Source of the DNA: Dryocosmus kuriphilus
Taxonomy: Eukaryota > Arthropoda > Insecta > Hymenoptera > Cynipidae
Length of the DNA: 64,000 nucleotides
Reading direction: 5' to 3'
NCBI GenBank assembly: GCA_038277395.1
Contig: CM076193.1
Span: 147,797,813 to 147,861,812, forward strand
The position numbers and the translations under genes are program-made. This document shows positions 1 through 13,060 of the stretch, one piece after another. The notes under the pieces were generated by a model that did no database searches, had not been told where the DNA came from, and was given only the letters and a program-made list of their open reading frames with translations. Numbering within the stretch: the stretch's first letter is position 1; the number at the start of each line of letters is the position of its first letter.

Positions 1-725
1 AATCTTTTGGAATCTTTAAAAATCCTAAAAAAGAACGTTCTTTTTTTCTGAAATATATTTGGAAAAAATAAGTTATTTTTGACCGAATCTATTTTAATTC
101 AAGCAAGTCTTATTTGTAAAGTCGCAGAAGGGGGGGGGGGGGGGGGGGGGGGGGGATTAGGCGACACTTACTTTTCCGATTTACAGGAGAAATCTTTTTA
201 CGAAGTTATGAGTATTTCAGTTTCGAAGCATGTTTAAAAAAAAAAGCTGCTTTTTATTTAAAACTGTACAATTTTAATCCACTTGAGATATTTATGTCAT
301 TCTTACAGATTTTGGTGAGATTTATCATCCTCCTTCAAATTCCGTCCGAAAATTAAAAAAAGTTGATAATAAACAAAATGAGGCTATTTTTCTAAAAATA
401 TAAAAGTTTATTTACACAACAAACCCATACTTATATTTTTTGTCAATTTTTAAAAAATTTTTCAGTACATGAGGAAGATATCCTACGACTTTTATGCGGA
501 CTCCATTTATGTTGATACAATTTTTATCTAAGATTCTCATATTAGTCATTCTGATCAGTTTCAACCGAAGATTCCGTTTAACCATTCGAAAATTAGAAAT
601 ATACCATACCAATCTTACTTACAAATTAAATCTTAGAGAATATTTTAAGTTAGTATACGACAAGATGGATATTATTTTCAATATTAAATTAGATAAAACT
701 TTTGGTGAAAAAAAGAAGGCCCTTC
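1..725. other. AT-rich sequence, no gene seen
   Basis: No gene is recognised here. The first 60 bases carry words such as GGAATCTTTAAAAATCC, which resemble the degenerate minisatellite at 60.8-61.9 kb. The overlapping small open frames at 412-859 are on both strands, have low-complexity composition and overlap the tRNA-like gene, so I do not treat them as coding. Confidence 0.5.
130..155 (+). repeat. 26-base G homopolymer
   Basis: An uninterrupted run of 26 G residues in otherwise AT-rich sequence. It could form stacked G-quadruplexes, or its length could be a sequencing or consensus artefact. Confidence 0.95.
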
Positions 726-797
726 AACTCCGCTGGGATCCGAACCCAGGAAATTTCGTTCACCGGACGAATGCTCTACCAATTGAGCTACGGAGGG
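726..797 (-). tRNA. tRNA-like gene or tRNA-derived repeat, anticodon GGT position
   Basis: Read on the minus strand this folds as a cloverleaf. A D arm GCTC/GAGC follows TA at positions 8-9. The anticodon stem TTCGT/ACGAA is perfect, and the T arm CTGGG-TTCGGAT-CCCAG carries a good B box. The seven-base anticodon loop reads CCGGTGA, giving GGT (Thr) at positions 34-36, but position 33 is C instead of the nearly universal U. The acceptor stem pairs at five of seven positions, with the two outermost mismatched. No oligo-T terminator follows immediately. The same defects recur in the tRNA-like gene at 51.5 kb, so these look like members of a tRNA-derived repeat family or tRNA pseudogenes. They are unlikely to be working decoding tRNAs. 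Confidence 0.65.
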
Positions 798-1256
798 GTC
801 CCGCCCAATTTCTCCCACAGAAACTTTTACGCTTCCTAGCTATAAATATACAAAATTAAACAATTTTTATCAAAGATTCTTATTTTAGTCGTATTAGGAA
901 TATACCGTGCCAACCCACCTGACTAATTAAATCTTAGAAAATATTTTACACTCGTTTGTATTTCTTTTGTATCTTTTGTTGTTTTCGAGAAAAATTGGAT
1001 TTGCTGTAAAAAATTCTCCTAGTCAGGAAAATGGTTTAGCCACACATTAAAAAATTCAAATTCTCACTACTACATCGTAGAAAACTTTTTTTTTCACATA
1101 ATATTGGAAAAATACGTGCCGCCTAGTTTACTCTGAGAAATAATATATTTCGTCCCCAAAAGATTCTGTGACTTGAAGTGTGAGCCCGGCCTGATTTGAA
1201 ATGGATTCAGTCTTTTGTTATATAATTTATTCCAGAATTACAGAAATCAGTAGGAA
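798..1256. other. AT-rich sequence, no gene seen
   Basis: No coding signature, RNA gene or clear repeat was recognised in this stretch. Confidence 0.5.
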
Positions 1257-1475
1257 ATCGAGAGCGAAGCGCAAGTATCATGTTGAGAATACGCGAGTAA
1301 ATTAATATTATTTTAAATTTGAAATCAGAAACAAAACTAATCTCTTTAAAAATAAGAGTTCAACAATTCTAGAATATATCTAATCAAAATTTTTTGAGCG
1401 TCTTATATTTTATATTAATCCGAGCACGAAGAGTGAGGACCGGAAGTATACGAGCGCGAATTTCAGATATGCGTA
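1257..1475 (+). repeat. dispersed repeat with GCGAAGCGC motifs, copy 1
   Basis: This segment matches 20,394-20,635 in the same orientation. Both open with a GCGAAGCGC-containing word followed by GTATCATG or GTGTCATG and then GAGAAT. Both have an AT-rich middle and close with GAGCACGAAG, a GAGGACC word and CGAGCGCGAA. The copies are clearly diverged but collinear. It is probably a non-autonomous mobile element; no coding capacity is seen. Confidence 0.65.
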
Positions 1476-2227
1476 TCCAATCCCGTGCGCCCTAGGCGCG
1501 CTCAGACTTGCGCGCCGCAAGAATTCGATTTTTCTCATTTGAATTTCGCCAGTTCACTGAACGTAGAAGAGAGGGATTCTGTGTCTGGAACCTGACGTTA
1601 TATGGAAGAATGGGACAGCACCAGCGGCCCACATAAAACCTGCCTCTAGACAATAGATGGTGGGGGACAGGGGTTTCTACCGTCGGTGGCATGGCGCGCT
1701 TCGGAAACTCATTCGTGAACGAAAAAAAAAAAGAAAAAGAAAAAAGGAAGGACCCACCGAGAGAATTCGCCAACCCTGTTGAGGGGGTTACACGAGAAAA
1801 GGAAGGTGCCGATCCAGAAGATCGTACATAGCATGCCGCCACCGTCCGCCGTCATTCTGCGTGTCCGACAAGGAGTCCACAATGCACTGGCGCGCGCCAA
1901 CACATACAATAAAGTACAAACACAGGGAATGAAAAAAAAAATCACTGAAGAAAACGGGATTGAATGAGCCCATTCAGGCCGCGGGGTAGCAGTGGATTTA
2001 GATTGGTGGCCATAAGCGAAATTCTATTCAGGCATCAAGCTCTCGCGATTTTCGGGGTTTCTTGTCGCGAGCCGGAAGTTCACCAGACGAAATCCGAGGG
2101 TGGAACCTACGACCGTCCAACTTCCGGCCATTCTGTCTCTATTCTTTTGCTCTGATCAATCATTTCGTACGTTGACTGTGATCCTCATTTTTAGATTTTA
2201 ATGATGAAATTTGATTGTGTTTTTGTT
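1476..2227. other. GC-richer unique sequence, no gene recognised
   Basis: Base composition rises sharply here, with CGCGCC, GGCGCG and CCGCGG words, compared with the AT-rich surroundings. An A-rich tract lies near 1,720-1,747. Open frames of 116 aa (minus, 1,492-1,842) and 78 aa (minus, 1,709-1,945) overlap each other and are rich in Ser and Phe from the A-tract. I recognise no domain. It could be an untranslated exon or promoter fragment of a host gene cut off by the satellite, but nothing shows this directly. The last 60 bases are AT-rich and run into the satellite. Confidence 0.45.
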
Positions 2228-5200
2228 CGGACAGGTTCAAAACACTATTGGACAGGTTGAAACTACTTTTCAAGAACTTAAGACAACCTAAAACTAAATT
2301 GGAGCAAGTTCAAACCAGTTAGGGACACTTTTGAAAAGTTTAGGAGGGGTTCGAAACTTTAAAAATTAATTTAACCAGTCATAATCAATCAAAACCAATT
2401 TTAATGAGATGTTCATTAAAACAATCAGAAACTCGTTCAGAACAGCTCTAAAATATTCAAACTGATTAAACCGAGTCGGAACAGGTTTTTAACTCTCCAA
2501 AATTGATTTCAAATTTCGATAACTCGCCAAGATACTGAACTCGTTGAAACTGGTCCAAATCAGTTAAGAATTGTCCCAAACCGAAAACTTATTTTCCTGG
2601 GCTACACATTTCTCGACTTTCATAACTTTCAAGTAGTCTGCAGAATTTTTTTCTACCTGAAATTCATGAGGTTAGTGAAACTTGGGACTAATTTAGTATA
2701 GAGGGAAACGATTTAGATTAAATACGGCCTAGTTAAAATAAGATCAAAACACTATTGAACAAGTCCAAACCACTTTTAAAGAATTTAGGACAGTCTAAAA
2801 CTAAGTTGGAGCAAGCTTAAACCAGTTAGGGAGAGTTTTGAATAGTTAGAACGGGTTAGAAACTTTAAAAGTTAATTTAACCAATCATAATCGATCTGAA
2901 CCAATTTTAATGAGATGTTAACCAAACCAATCCGAAACCCATTTAGACCAGTCCGAAAATATTCAAAATGATTAAATCGAGTCGGAACAGGTTTTTAACT
3001 CTCTAAAATTGATTCCAAATTTCGATAAATCGCCAAGATACTTAACTCGTTGAAACTGGTCCAAACCAGCTTAGAATTGTTCCAAACCTAGAATTTATTT
3101 TCCTGGGCTAAGTCTTTCTCGACTTCCGTAACTTTCAAGTAGTACCTATGCAGAATTTTTTTCCAGACGAAATTCATGAGCTTAGTGAAATTTGGGACTA
3201 CTTTAGAATAGACGGAAACGATTACAGGTGAATGCGTACTAGTTAGAAAGATGTCAAAACACTATTGGACAGGTTCAAACCATTTTTGAACACTTTAGGA
3301 CAGTTAAAAACTAATTTGGAGCAAGTTCAAACCAGTTAGGGACAGTTTTGAATAGTTTAGAACGGGTTAGAAACTTTAAAAGTTAATTTAACCAGTCATA
3401 ATCGATCTAAACCAATTTTAATGAGATGTTAACCAAACCAATCGGAAACCCATTAAGACCAGTCCGAAAATATTCAAAATGATTAAATCGAGTCGGAACA
3501 GGTTTTTAACTCTCCAAAATTGATTTCAAATTTCGATAACTCGCCAAGATACTGAACTCGTTGAAACTGGTCCAAATCAGTTAAGAATTGTCCCAAACCG
3601 AAAACTTATTTTCCTGGGCTACACATTTCTCGACTTTCATAACCTTCAAGTAGTCTGCAGAATTTTTTTCTACCTGAAATTCATGAGGTTAGTGAAACTT
3701 GGGACTAATTTAGTATAGAGGGAAACGATTTTGATTAAATACGGCCTAGTTAAAATAAGATCAAAACACTATTGAACAAGTCCAAACCACTTTTAAAGAA
3801 TTTAGGACAGTCTAAAACTAAGTTGGAGCAAGCTTAAACCAGTTAGGGAGAGTTTTGAATAGTTAGAACGGGTTAGAAACTTTAAAAGTTAATTTAACCA
3901 ATCATAATCGATCCAAACCAATTTTAATGAGATGTTAATCAAATCATTCGGAAACCCATTCAGACCAGTTCGAAAATATTCAAAATGATTAAATCGAGTC
4001 GGAACAGGTTTTTAACTCTCTAAAATTGATTCCAAATTTCGATAAATCGCCAAGATACTTAACTCGTTGAAACTGGTCCAAACCAGCTTAGAATTGTTCC
4101 AAACCTAGAATTTATTTTCCTGGGCTAAGTCTTTCTCGACTTCCGTAACTTTCAAGTAGTACCTATGCAGAATTTTTTTCCAGACGAAATTCATGAGCTT
4201 AGTGAAATTTGGGACTACTTTAGAATAGACGGAAACGATTTCAGGTGAATGCGTACTAGTTAGAAAGATGTCAAAACACTATTGGACAGGTTCAAACCAT
4301 TTTTGAACACTTTAGGACAGTTAAAAACTAATTTGGAGCAAGTTCAAACCAGTTAGGGACAGTTTTGAATAGTTTAGAACGGGTTAGAAACTTTAAAAGT
4401 TAATTTAACCAGTCATAATCGATCTAAACCAATTTTAATGAGATGTTAACCAAACCAATCGGAAACCCATTTAGACCAGTCCGAAAATATTCAAAATGAT
4501 TAAATCGAGTCGGAACAGGTTTTTAACTCTCCAAAATTGATTTCAAATTTCGATAACTCGCCAAGATACTGAACTCGTTGAAACTGGTCCAAATCAGTTA
4601 AGAATTGTCCCAAACCGAAAACTTATTTTCCTGGGCTACACATTTCTCGACTTTCATAACTTTCAAGTAGTCTGCAGAATTTTTTTCTACCTGAAATTCA
4701 TGAGGTTAGTGAAACTTGGGACTAATTTAGTATAGAGGGAAACGATTTTGATTAAATACGGCCTAGTTAAAATAAGATCAAAACACTATTGAACAAGTCC
4801 AAACCACTTTTAAAGAATTTAGGACAGTATAAAACTAAGTTGGAGCAAGCTTAAACCAGTTAGGGAGAGTTTTGAATAGTTAGAACGGGTTAGAAACTTT
4901 AAAAGTTAATTTAACCAATCATAATCGATCTGAACCAATTTTAATGAGATGTTAACCAAACCAATCCGAAACCCATTTAGACCAGTCCGAAAATATTCAA
5001 AATGATTAAATCGAGTCGGAACAGGTTTTTAACTCTCTAAAATTGATTCCAAATTTCGATAAATCGCCAAGATACTTAACTCGTTGAAACTGGTCCAAAC
5101 CAGCTTAGAATTGTTCCAAACCTAGAATTTATTTTCCTGGGCTAAGTCTTTCTCGACTTCCGTAACTTTCAAGTAGTACCTATGCAGAATTTTTTTCCAG

Positions 5201-8200
5201 ACGAAATTCATGAGCTTAGTGAAATTTGGGACTACTTTAGAATAGACGGAAACGATTACAGGTGAATGCGTACTAGTTAGAAAGATGTCAAAACACTATT
5301 GGACAGGTTCAAACCATTTTTGAACACTTTAGGACAGTTAAAAACTAATTTGCAGCAAGTTCAAACCAGTTAGGGACAGTTTTGAATAGTTTAGAACGGG
5401 TTAGAAACTTTAAAAGTTAATTTAACCAGTCATAATCGATCTAAACCAATTTTAATGAGATGTTAACCAAACCAATCGGAAACCCATTTAGACCAGTCCG
5501 AAAATATTCAAAATGATTAAATCGAGTCGGAACAGGTTTTTAACTCTCCAAAATTGATTTCAAATTTCGATAACTCGCCAAGATACTGAACTCGTTGAAA
5601 CTGGTCCAAATCAGTTAAGAATTGTCCCAAACCGAAAACTTATTTTCCTGGGCTACACATTTCTCGACTTTCATAACCTTCAAGTAGTCTGCAGAATTTT
5701 TTTCTACCTGAAATTCATGAGGTTAGTGAAACTTGGGACTAATTTAGTATAGAGGGAAACGATTTTGATTAAATACGGCCTAGTTAAAATAAGATCAAAA
5801 CACTATTGAACAAGTCCAAACCACTTTTAAAGAATTTAGGACAGTCTAAAACTAAGTTGGAGCAAGCTTAAACCAGTTAGGGAGAGTTTTGAATAGTTAG
5901 AACGGGTTAGAAACTTTAAAAGTTAATTTAACCAATCATAATCGATCCAAACCAATTTTAATGAGATGCTAATCAAACCAATCGGAAACCCATTCAGACC
6001 AGTTCGAAAATATTCAAAATGATTAAATCGAGTCGGAACAGGTTTTTAACTCTCTAAAATTGATTCCAAATTTCGATAAATCGCCAAGATACTTAACTCG
6101 TTGAAACTGGTCCAAACCAGCTTAGAATTGTTCCAAACCTAGAATTTATTTTCCTGGGCTAAGTCTTTCTCGACTTCCGTAACTTTCAAGTAGTACCTAT
6201 GCAGAATTTTTTTCCAGACGAAATTCATGAGCTTAGTGAAATTTGGGACTACTTTAGAATAGACGGAAACGATTTCAGGTGAATGCGTACTAGTTAGAAA
6301 GATGTCAAAACACTATTGGACAGGTTCAAACCATTTTTGAACACTTTAGGACAGTTAAAAACTAATTTGGAGCAAGTTCAAACCAGTTAGGGACAGTTTT
6401 GAATAGTTTAGAACGGGTTAGAAACTTTAAAAGTTAATTTAACCAGTCATAATCGATCTAAACCAATTTTAATGAGATGTTAACCAAACCAATCGGAAAC
6501 CCATTTAGACCAGTCCGAAAATATTCAAAATGATTAAATCGAGTCGGAACAGGTTTTTAACTCTCCAAAATTGATTTCAAATTTCGATAACTCGCCAAGA
6601 TACTGAACTCGTTGAAACTGGTCCAAATCAGTTAAGAATTGTCCCAAACCGAAAACTTATTTTCGTGGGCTACACATTTCTCGACTTTCATAACTTTCAA
6701 GTAGTCTGCAGAATTTTTTTCTACCTGAAATTCATGAGGTTAGTGAAACTTGGGACTAATTTAGTATAGAGGGAAACGATTTTGATTAAATACGGCCTAG
6801 TTAAAATAAGATCAAAACACTATTGAACAAGTCCAAACCACTTTTAAAGAATTTAGGACAGTATAAAACTAAGTTGGAGCAAGCTTAAACCAGTTAGGGA
6901 GAGTTTTGAATAGTTAGAACGGGTTAGAAACTTTAAAAGTTAATTTAACCAATCATAATCGATCTGAACCAATTTTAATGAGATGTTAACCAAACCAATC
7001 CGAAACCCATTTAGACCAGTCCGAAAATATTCAAAATGATTAAATCGAGTCGGAACAGGTTTTTAACTCTCTAAAATTGATTCCAAATTTCGATAAATCG
7101 CCAAGATACTTAACTCGTTGAAACTGGTCCAAACCAGCTTAGAATTGTTCCAAACCTAGAATTTATTTTCCTGGGCTAAGTCTTTCTCGACTTCCGTAAC
7201 TTTCAAGTAGTACCTATGCAGAATTTTTTTCCAGACGAAATTCATGAGCTTAGTGAAATTTGGGACTACTTTAGAATAGACGGAAACGATTACAGGTGAA
7301 TGCGTACTAGTTAGAAAGATGTCAAAACACTATTGGACAGGTTCAAACCATTTTTGAACACTTTAGGACAGTTAAAAACTAATTTGGAGCAAGTTCAAAC
7401 CAGTTAGGGACACTTTTGAAAAGTTTAGGAGGGGTTCGAAACTTTAAAAATTAATTTAACCAGTCATAATCGATCTAAACCAATTTTAATGAGATGTTAA
7501 CCAAACCAATCGGAAACCCATTTAGACCAGTCCGAAAATATTCAAAATGATTAAATCGAGTCGGAACAGGTTTTTAACTCTCCAAAATTGATTTCAAATT
7601 TCGATAACTCGCCAAGATACTGAACTCGTTGAAACTGGTCCAAATCAGTTAAGAATTGTCCCAAACCGAAAACTTATTTTCCTGGGCTACACATTTCTCG
7701 ACTTTCATAACCTTCAAGTAGTCTGCAGAATTTTTTTCTACCTGAAACTCATGAGGTTAGTGAAACTTGGGACTAATTTAGTATAGAGGGAAACGATTTT
7801 GATTAAATACGGCCTAGTTAAAATAAGATCAAAACACTATTGAACAAGTCCAAACCACTTTTAAAGAATTTAGGACAGTCTAAAACTAAGTTGGAGCAAG
7901 CTTAAACCAGTTAGGGAGAGTTTTGAATAGTTAGAACGGGTTAGAAACTTTAAAAGTTAATTTAACCAATCATAATCGATCCAAACCAATTTTAATGAGA
8001 TGTTAATCAAACCATTCGGAAACCCATTCAGACCAGTTCGAAAATATTCAAAATGATTAAATCGAGTCGGGAACAGGTTTTTAACTCTCTAAAATTGATT
8101 CCAAATTTCGATAAATCGCCAAGATACTTAACTCGTTGAAACTGGTCCAAACCAGCTTAGAATTGTTCCAAACCTAGAATTTATTTTCCTGGGCTAAGTC

Positions 8201-11200
8201 TTTCTCGACTTCCGTAACTTTCAAGTAGTACCTATGCAGAATTTTTTTCCTGACGAAATTCATGAGCTTAGTGAAATTTGGGACTACTTTAGAATAGACG
8301 GAAACGATTTCAGGTGAATGCGTACTAGTTAGAAAGATGTCAAAACACTATTGGACAGGTTCAAACCGTTTTTGAAGACTTTAGGACAGTTAAAAACTAA
8401 TTTGGAGCAAGTTCAAACCAGTTAGGGACAGTTTTGAATAGTTTAGAACGGGTTAGAAACTTTAAAAGTTAATTTAACCAGTCATAATCGATCTAAACCA
8501 ATTTTAATGAGATGTTAACCAAACCAATCGGAAACCCATTTAGACCAGTCCGAAAATATTCAAAATGATTTTAAATCGAGTCGGAACAGGTTTTTAACTC
8601 TCCAAAATTGATTTCAAATTTCGATAACTCGCCAAGATACTGAACTCGTTGAAACTGGTCCAAATCAGTTAAGAATTGTCCCAAACCGAAAACTTATTTT
8701 CCTGGGCTACACATTTCTCGACTTTCATAACTTTCAAGTAGTCTGCAGAATTTTTTTCTACCTGAAATTCATGAGGTTAGTGAAACTTGGGACTAATTTA
8801 GTATAGAGGGAAACGATTTTGATTAAATACGGCCTAGTTAAAATAAGATCAAAACACTATTGAACAAGTCCAAACCACTTTTAAAGAATTTAGGACAGTA
8901 TAAAACTAAGTTGGAGCAAGCTTAAACCAGTTAGGGAGAGTTTTGAATAGTTAGAACGGGTTAGAAACTTTAAAAGTTAATTTAACCAATCATAATCGAT
9001 CTGAACCAATTTTAATGAGATGTTAACCAAACCAATCCGAAACCCATTTAGACCAGTCCGAAAATATTCAAAATGATTAAATCGAGTCGGAACAGGTTTT
9101 TAACTCTCTAAAATTGATTCCAAATTTCGATAAATCGCCAAGATACTTAACTCGTTGAAACTGGTCCAAACCAGCTTAGAATTGTTCCAAACCTAGAAAT
9201 TTTCCTTATTTTCCTGGGCTCAAAGTCTTTCTCGACTTCCGTAACTTTCAAGTAGTACCTATGCAGAATTTTTTTCCATCTAAACGAAATTCATGAGCTT
9301 AGTGAAATTTGGGACTACTTTAGAATAGACGGAAACGATTTCAGGTGAATGCGTACTAGTTAACCTTCAAAAGATGTCAAAACACTATTGGACAGGTTCA
9401 AAAACCAGTTTTTGAACATTTAGGACAGTTAAAAACTAATTTGGAGCAAGTTCAAACCAGTTAGGGACAGTTTTGAATAGTTAGAACGGGTTAGAAACTT
9501 TAAAAGTTAATTTAACCAATCATAATCGATCCAAACCAATTTTAATGAGATGTTAATCAAACCAATCGGAACCCAAAACCCATTCAGACCAGTTCGAAAA
9601 TATTCAAAATGATTAAATCGAGTCGGAACAGGTTTTTAACTCTCTAAAATTGATTCCAAATTTCGATAAATCGCCAAGATACTTAACTCGTTGAAACTGG
9701 TCCAAAACCAGCTTAGAATTGTTCCAAACCTAGAATTTATTTTCCTGGGCTAAGTCTTTCTCGACTTCCGTAACTTTCAAGTAGTACCTATGCAGAATTT
9801 TTTTCACCTCGAAATTCATGAGCTTAGTGAAATTTGGGACTACTTTAGAATAGACGGAAACGATTTTCAGGTGAATGCGTACTAGTTAGAAAGATGTCAA
9901 AACACTATTGGACAGGTTCAAACCATTTTTGAACACTTTAGGACAGTAAAAAACTAATTTGGAGCAAGTTCAAACCAGTTAGGGACAGTTTTGAATAGTT
10001 AGAACGGGTTAGAAACTTTAAAAGTTAATTTAACCAATCATAATCGATCCAAACCAATTTTAATGAGATGTTAATCAAACCAATCGGAAACCCATTCAGA
10101 CCAGTTCGAAAATATTCAAAATGATTAAATCGAGTCGGAACAGGTTTTTAACTCTCTAAAATTGATTCCAAATTTCGATAAATCGCCAAGATACTTAACT
10201 CGTTGAAACTGGTCCAAACCAGCTTAGAATTGTTCCAAACCTAGAATTTATTTTCCTGGGCTAAGTCTTTCTCGACTTCCGTAACTTTCAAGTAGTACCT
10301 ATGCAGAATTTTTTTCCAGACGAAATTCATGAGCTTAGTGAAATTTGGGACTACTTTAGAATAGACGGAAACGATTTCAGGTGAATGCGTACTAGTTAGA
10401 AAGATGTCAAAACACTATTGGACAGGTTCAAACCATTTTTGAACACTTTAGGACAGTTAAAAACTAATTTGGAGCAAGTTCAAACCAGTTAGGGACAGTT
10501 TTGAATAGTTTAGAACGGGTTAGAAACTTTAAAAGTTAATTTAACCAGTCATAATCGATCTAAACCAATTTTAATGAGATGTTAACCAAACCAATCGGAA
10601 ACCCATTTAGACCAGTCCGAAAATATTCAAAATGATTAAATCGAGTCGGAACAGGTTTTTAACTCTCCAAAATTGATTTCAAATTTCGATAACTCGCCAA
10701 GATACTGAACTCGTTGAAACTGGTCCAAATCAGTTAAGAATTGTCCCAAACCGAAAACTTATTTTCCTGGGCTACACATTTCTCGACTTTCATAACTTTC
10801 AAGTAGTCTGCAGAATTTTTTTCTACCTGAAATTCATGAGGTTAGTGAAACTTGGGACTAATTTAGTATAGAGGGAAACGATTTTGATTAAATACGGCCT
10901 AGTTAAAATAAGATCAAAACACTATTGAACAAGTCCAAACCACTTTTAAAGAATTTAGGACAGTATAAAACTAAGTTGGAGCAAGCTGAAACCAGTTAGG
11001 GAGAGTTTTGAATAGTTAGAACGGGTTAGAAACTTTAAAAGTTAATTTAACCAATCATAATCGATCTGAACCAATTTTAATGAGATGTTAACCAAACCAA
11101 TCCGAAACCCATTTAGACCAGTCCGAAAATATTCAAAATGATTAAATCGAGTCGGAACAGGTTTTTAACTCTCTAAAATTGATTCCAAATTTCGATAAAT

Positions 11201-13060
11201 CGCCAAGATACTTAACTCGTTGAAACTGGTCCAAACCAGCTTAGAATTGTTCCAAACCTAGAATTTATTTTCCTGGGCTAAGTCTTTCTCGACTTCCGTA
11301 ACTTTCAAGTAGTACCTATGCAGAATTTTTTTCCAGACGAAATTCATGAGCTTAGTGAAATTTGGGACTACTTTAGAATAGACGGAAACGATTACAGGTG
11401 AATGCGTACTAGTTAGAAAGATGTCAAAACACTATTGGACAGGTTCAAACCATTTTTGAACACTTTAGGACAGTTAAAAACTAATTTGGAGCAAGTTCAA
11501 ACCAGTTAGGGACAGTTTTGAATAGTTTAGAACGGGTTAGAAACTTTAAAAGTTAATTTAACCAGTCATAATCGATCTAAACCAATTTTAATGAGATGTT
11601 AACCAAACCAATCGGAAACCCATTTAGACCAGTCCGAAAATATTCAAAATGATTAAATCGAGTCGGAACAGGTTTTTAACTCTCCAAAATTGATTTCAAA
11701 TTTCGATAACTCGCCAAGATACTGAACTCGTTGAAACTGGTCCAAATCAGTTAAGAATTGTCCCAAACCGAAAACTTATTTTCCTGGGCTACACATTTCT
11801 CGACTTTCATAACCTTCAAGTAGTCTGCAGAATTTTTTTCTACCTGAAATTCATGAGGTTAGTGAAACTTGGGACTAATTTAGTATAGAGGGAAACGATT
11901 TTGATTAAATACGGCCTAGTTAAAATAAGATCAAAACACTATTGAACAAGTCCAAACCACTTTTAAAGAATTTAGGACAGTATAAAACTAAGTTGGAGCA
12001 AGCTTAAACCAGTTAGGGAGAGTTTTGAATAGTTAGAACGGGTTAGAAACTTTAAAAGTTAATTTAACCAATCATAATCGATCTGAACCAATTTTAATGA
12101 GATGTTAACCAAACCAATCCGAAACCCATTTAGACCAGTCCGAAAATATTCAAAATGATTAAATCGAGTCGGAACAGGTTTTTAACTCTCTAAAATTGAT
12201 TCCAAATTTCGATAAATCGCCAAGATACTTAACTCGTTGAAACTGGTCCAAACCAGCTTAGAATTCTTCCAAACCTAGAATTTATTTTCCTGGGCTAAGT
12301 CTTTCTCGACTTCCGTAACTTTCAAGTAGTACCTATGCAGAATTTTTTTCCAGACGAAATTCATGAGCTTAGTGAAATTTGGGACTACTTTAGAATAGAC
12401 GGAAACGATTACAGGTGAATGCGTACTAGTTAGAAAGATGTCAAAACACTATTGGACAGGTTCAAACCATTTTTGAACACTTTAGGACAGTTAAAAACTA
12501 ATTTGGAGCAAGTTCAAACCAGTTAGGGACAGTTTTGAATAGTTTAGAACGGGTTAGAAACTTTAAAAGTTAATTTAACCAGTCATAATCGATCTAAACC
12601 AATTTTAATGAGATGTTAACCAAACCAATCGGAAACCCATTTAGACCAGTCCGAAAATATTCAAAATGATTAAATCGAGTCGGAACAGGTTTTTAACTCT
12701 CCAAAATTGATTTCAAATTTCGATAACTCGCCAAGATACTGAACTCGTTGAAACTGGTCCAAATCAGTTAAGAATTGTCCCAAACCGAAAACTTATTTTC
12801 CTGGGCTACACATTTCTCGACTTTCATAACCTTCAAGTAGTCTGCAGAATTTTTTTCTACCTGAAATTCATGAGGTTAGTGAAACTTGGGACTAATTTAG
12901 TATAGAGGGAAACGATTTTGATTAAATACGGCCTAGTTAAAATAAGATCAAAACACTATTGAACAAGTCCAAACCACTTTTAAAGAATTTAGGACAGTCT
13001 AAAACTAAGTTGGAGCAAGCTTAAACCAGTTAGGGAGAGTTTTGAATAGTTAGAACGGGT
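2228..13060. repeat. satellite 1, homogeneous core with higher-order structure
   Basis: A tandem array. The word AAAACACTATTG recurs at 2239, 2746, 3256, 3763, 4273, 4780 and 5290, giving alternating steps of 507 and 510 bp. Two monomer types alternate: one has CTATTGGACAGG and CAGTTAAAAACT, the other CTATTGAACAAG and a CAGTCTAAAACT form. The basic homogeneous unit is therefore a 1,017-bp dimer. Single-base variants alternate between successive dimers through about 2.2-9 kb (CATAACC against CATAACT; GATTACAGG against GATTTCAGG; CAGTCTAAA against CAGTATAAA), which defines a tetramer of about 2,034 bp. No coding frame exists in it. Monomers are rich in short words of the form GGTTCAAAC, suggesting an older short-repeat origin. 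Confidence 0.95.

Noticed and set aside
1492..1945. 116- and 78-codon minus-strand frames near 1.5-1.9 kb as genes
   Set aside because: They overlap each other, run through an A-rich tract that gives a Phe-rich stretch, and match no family I know.
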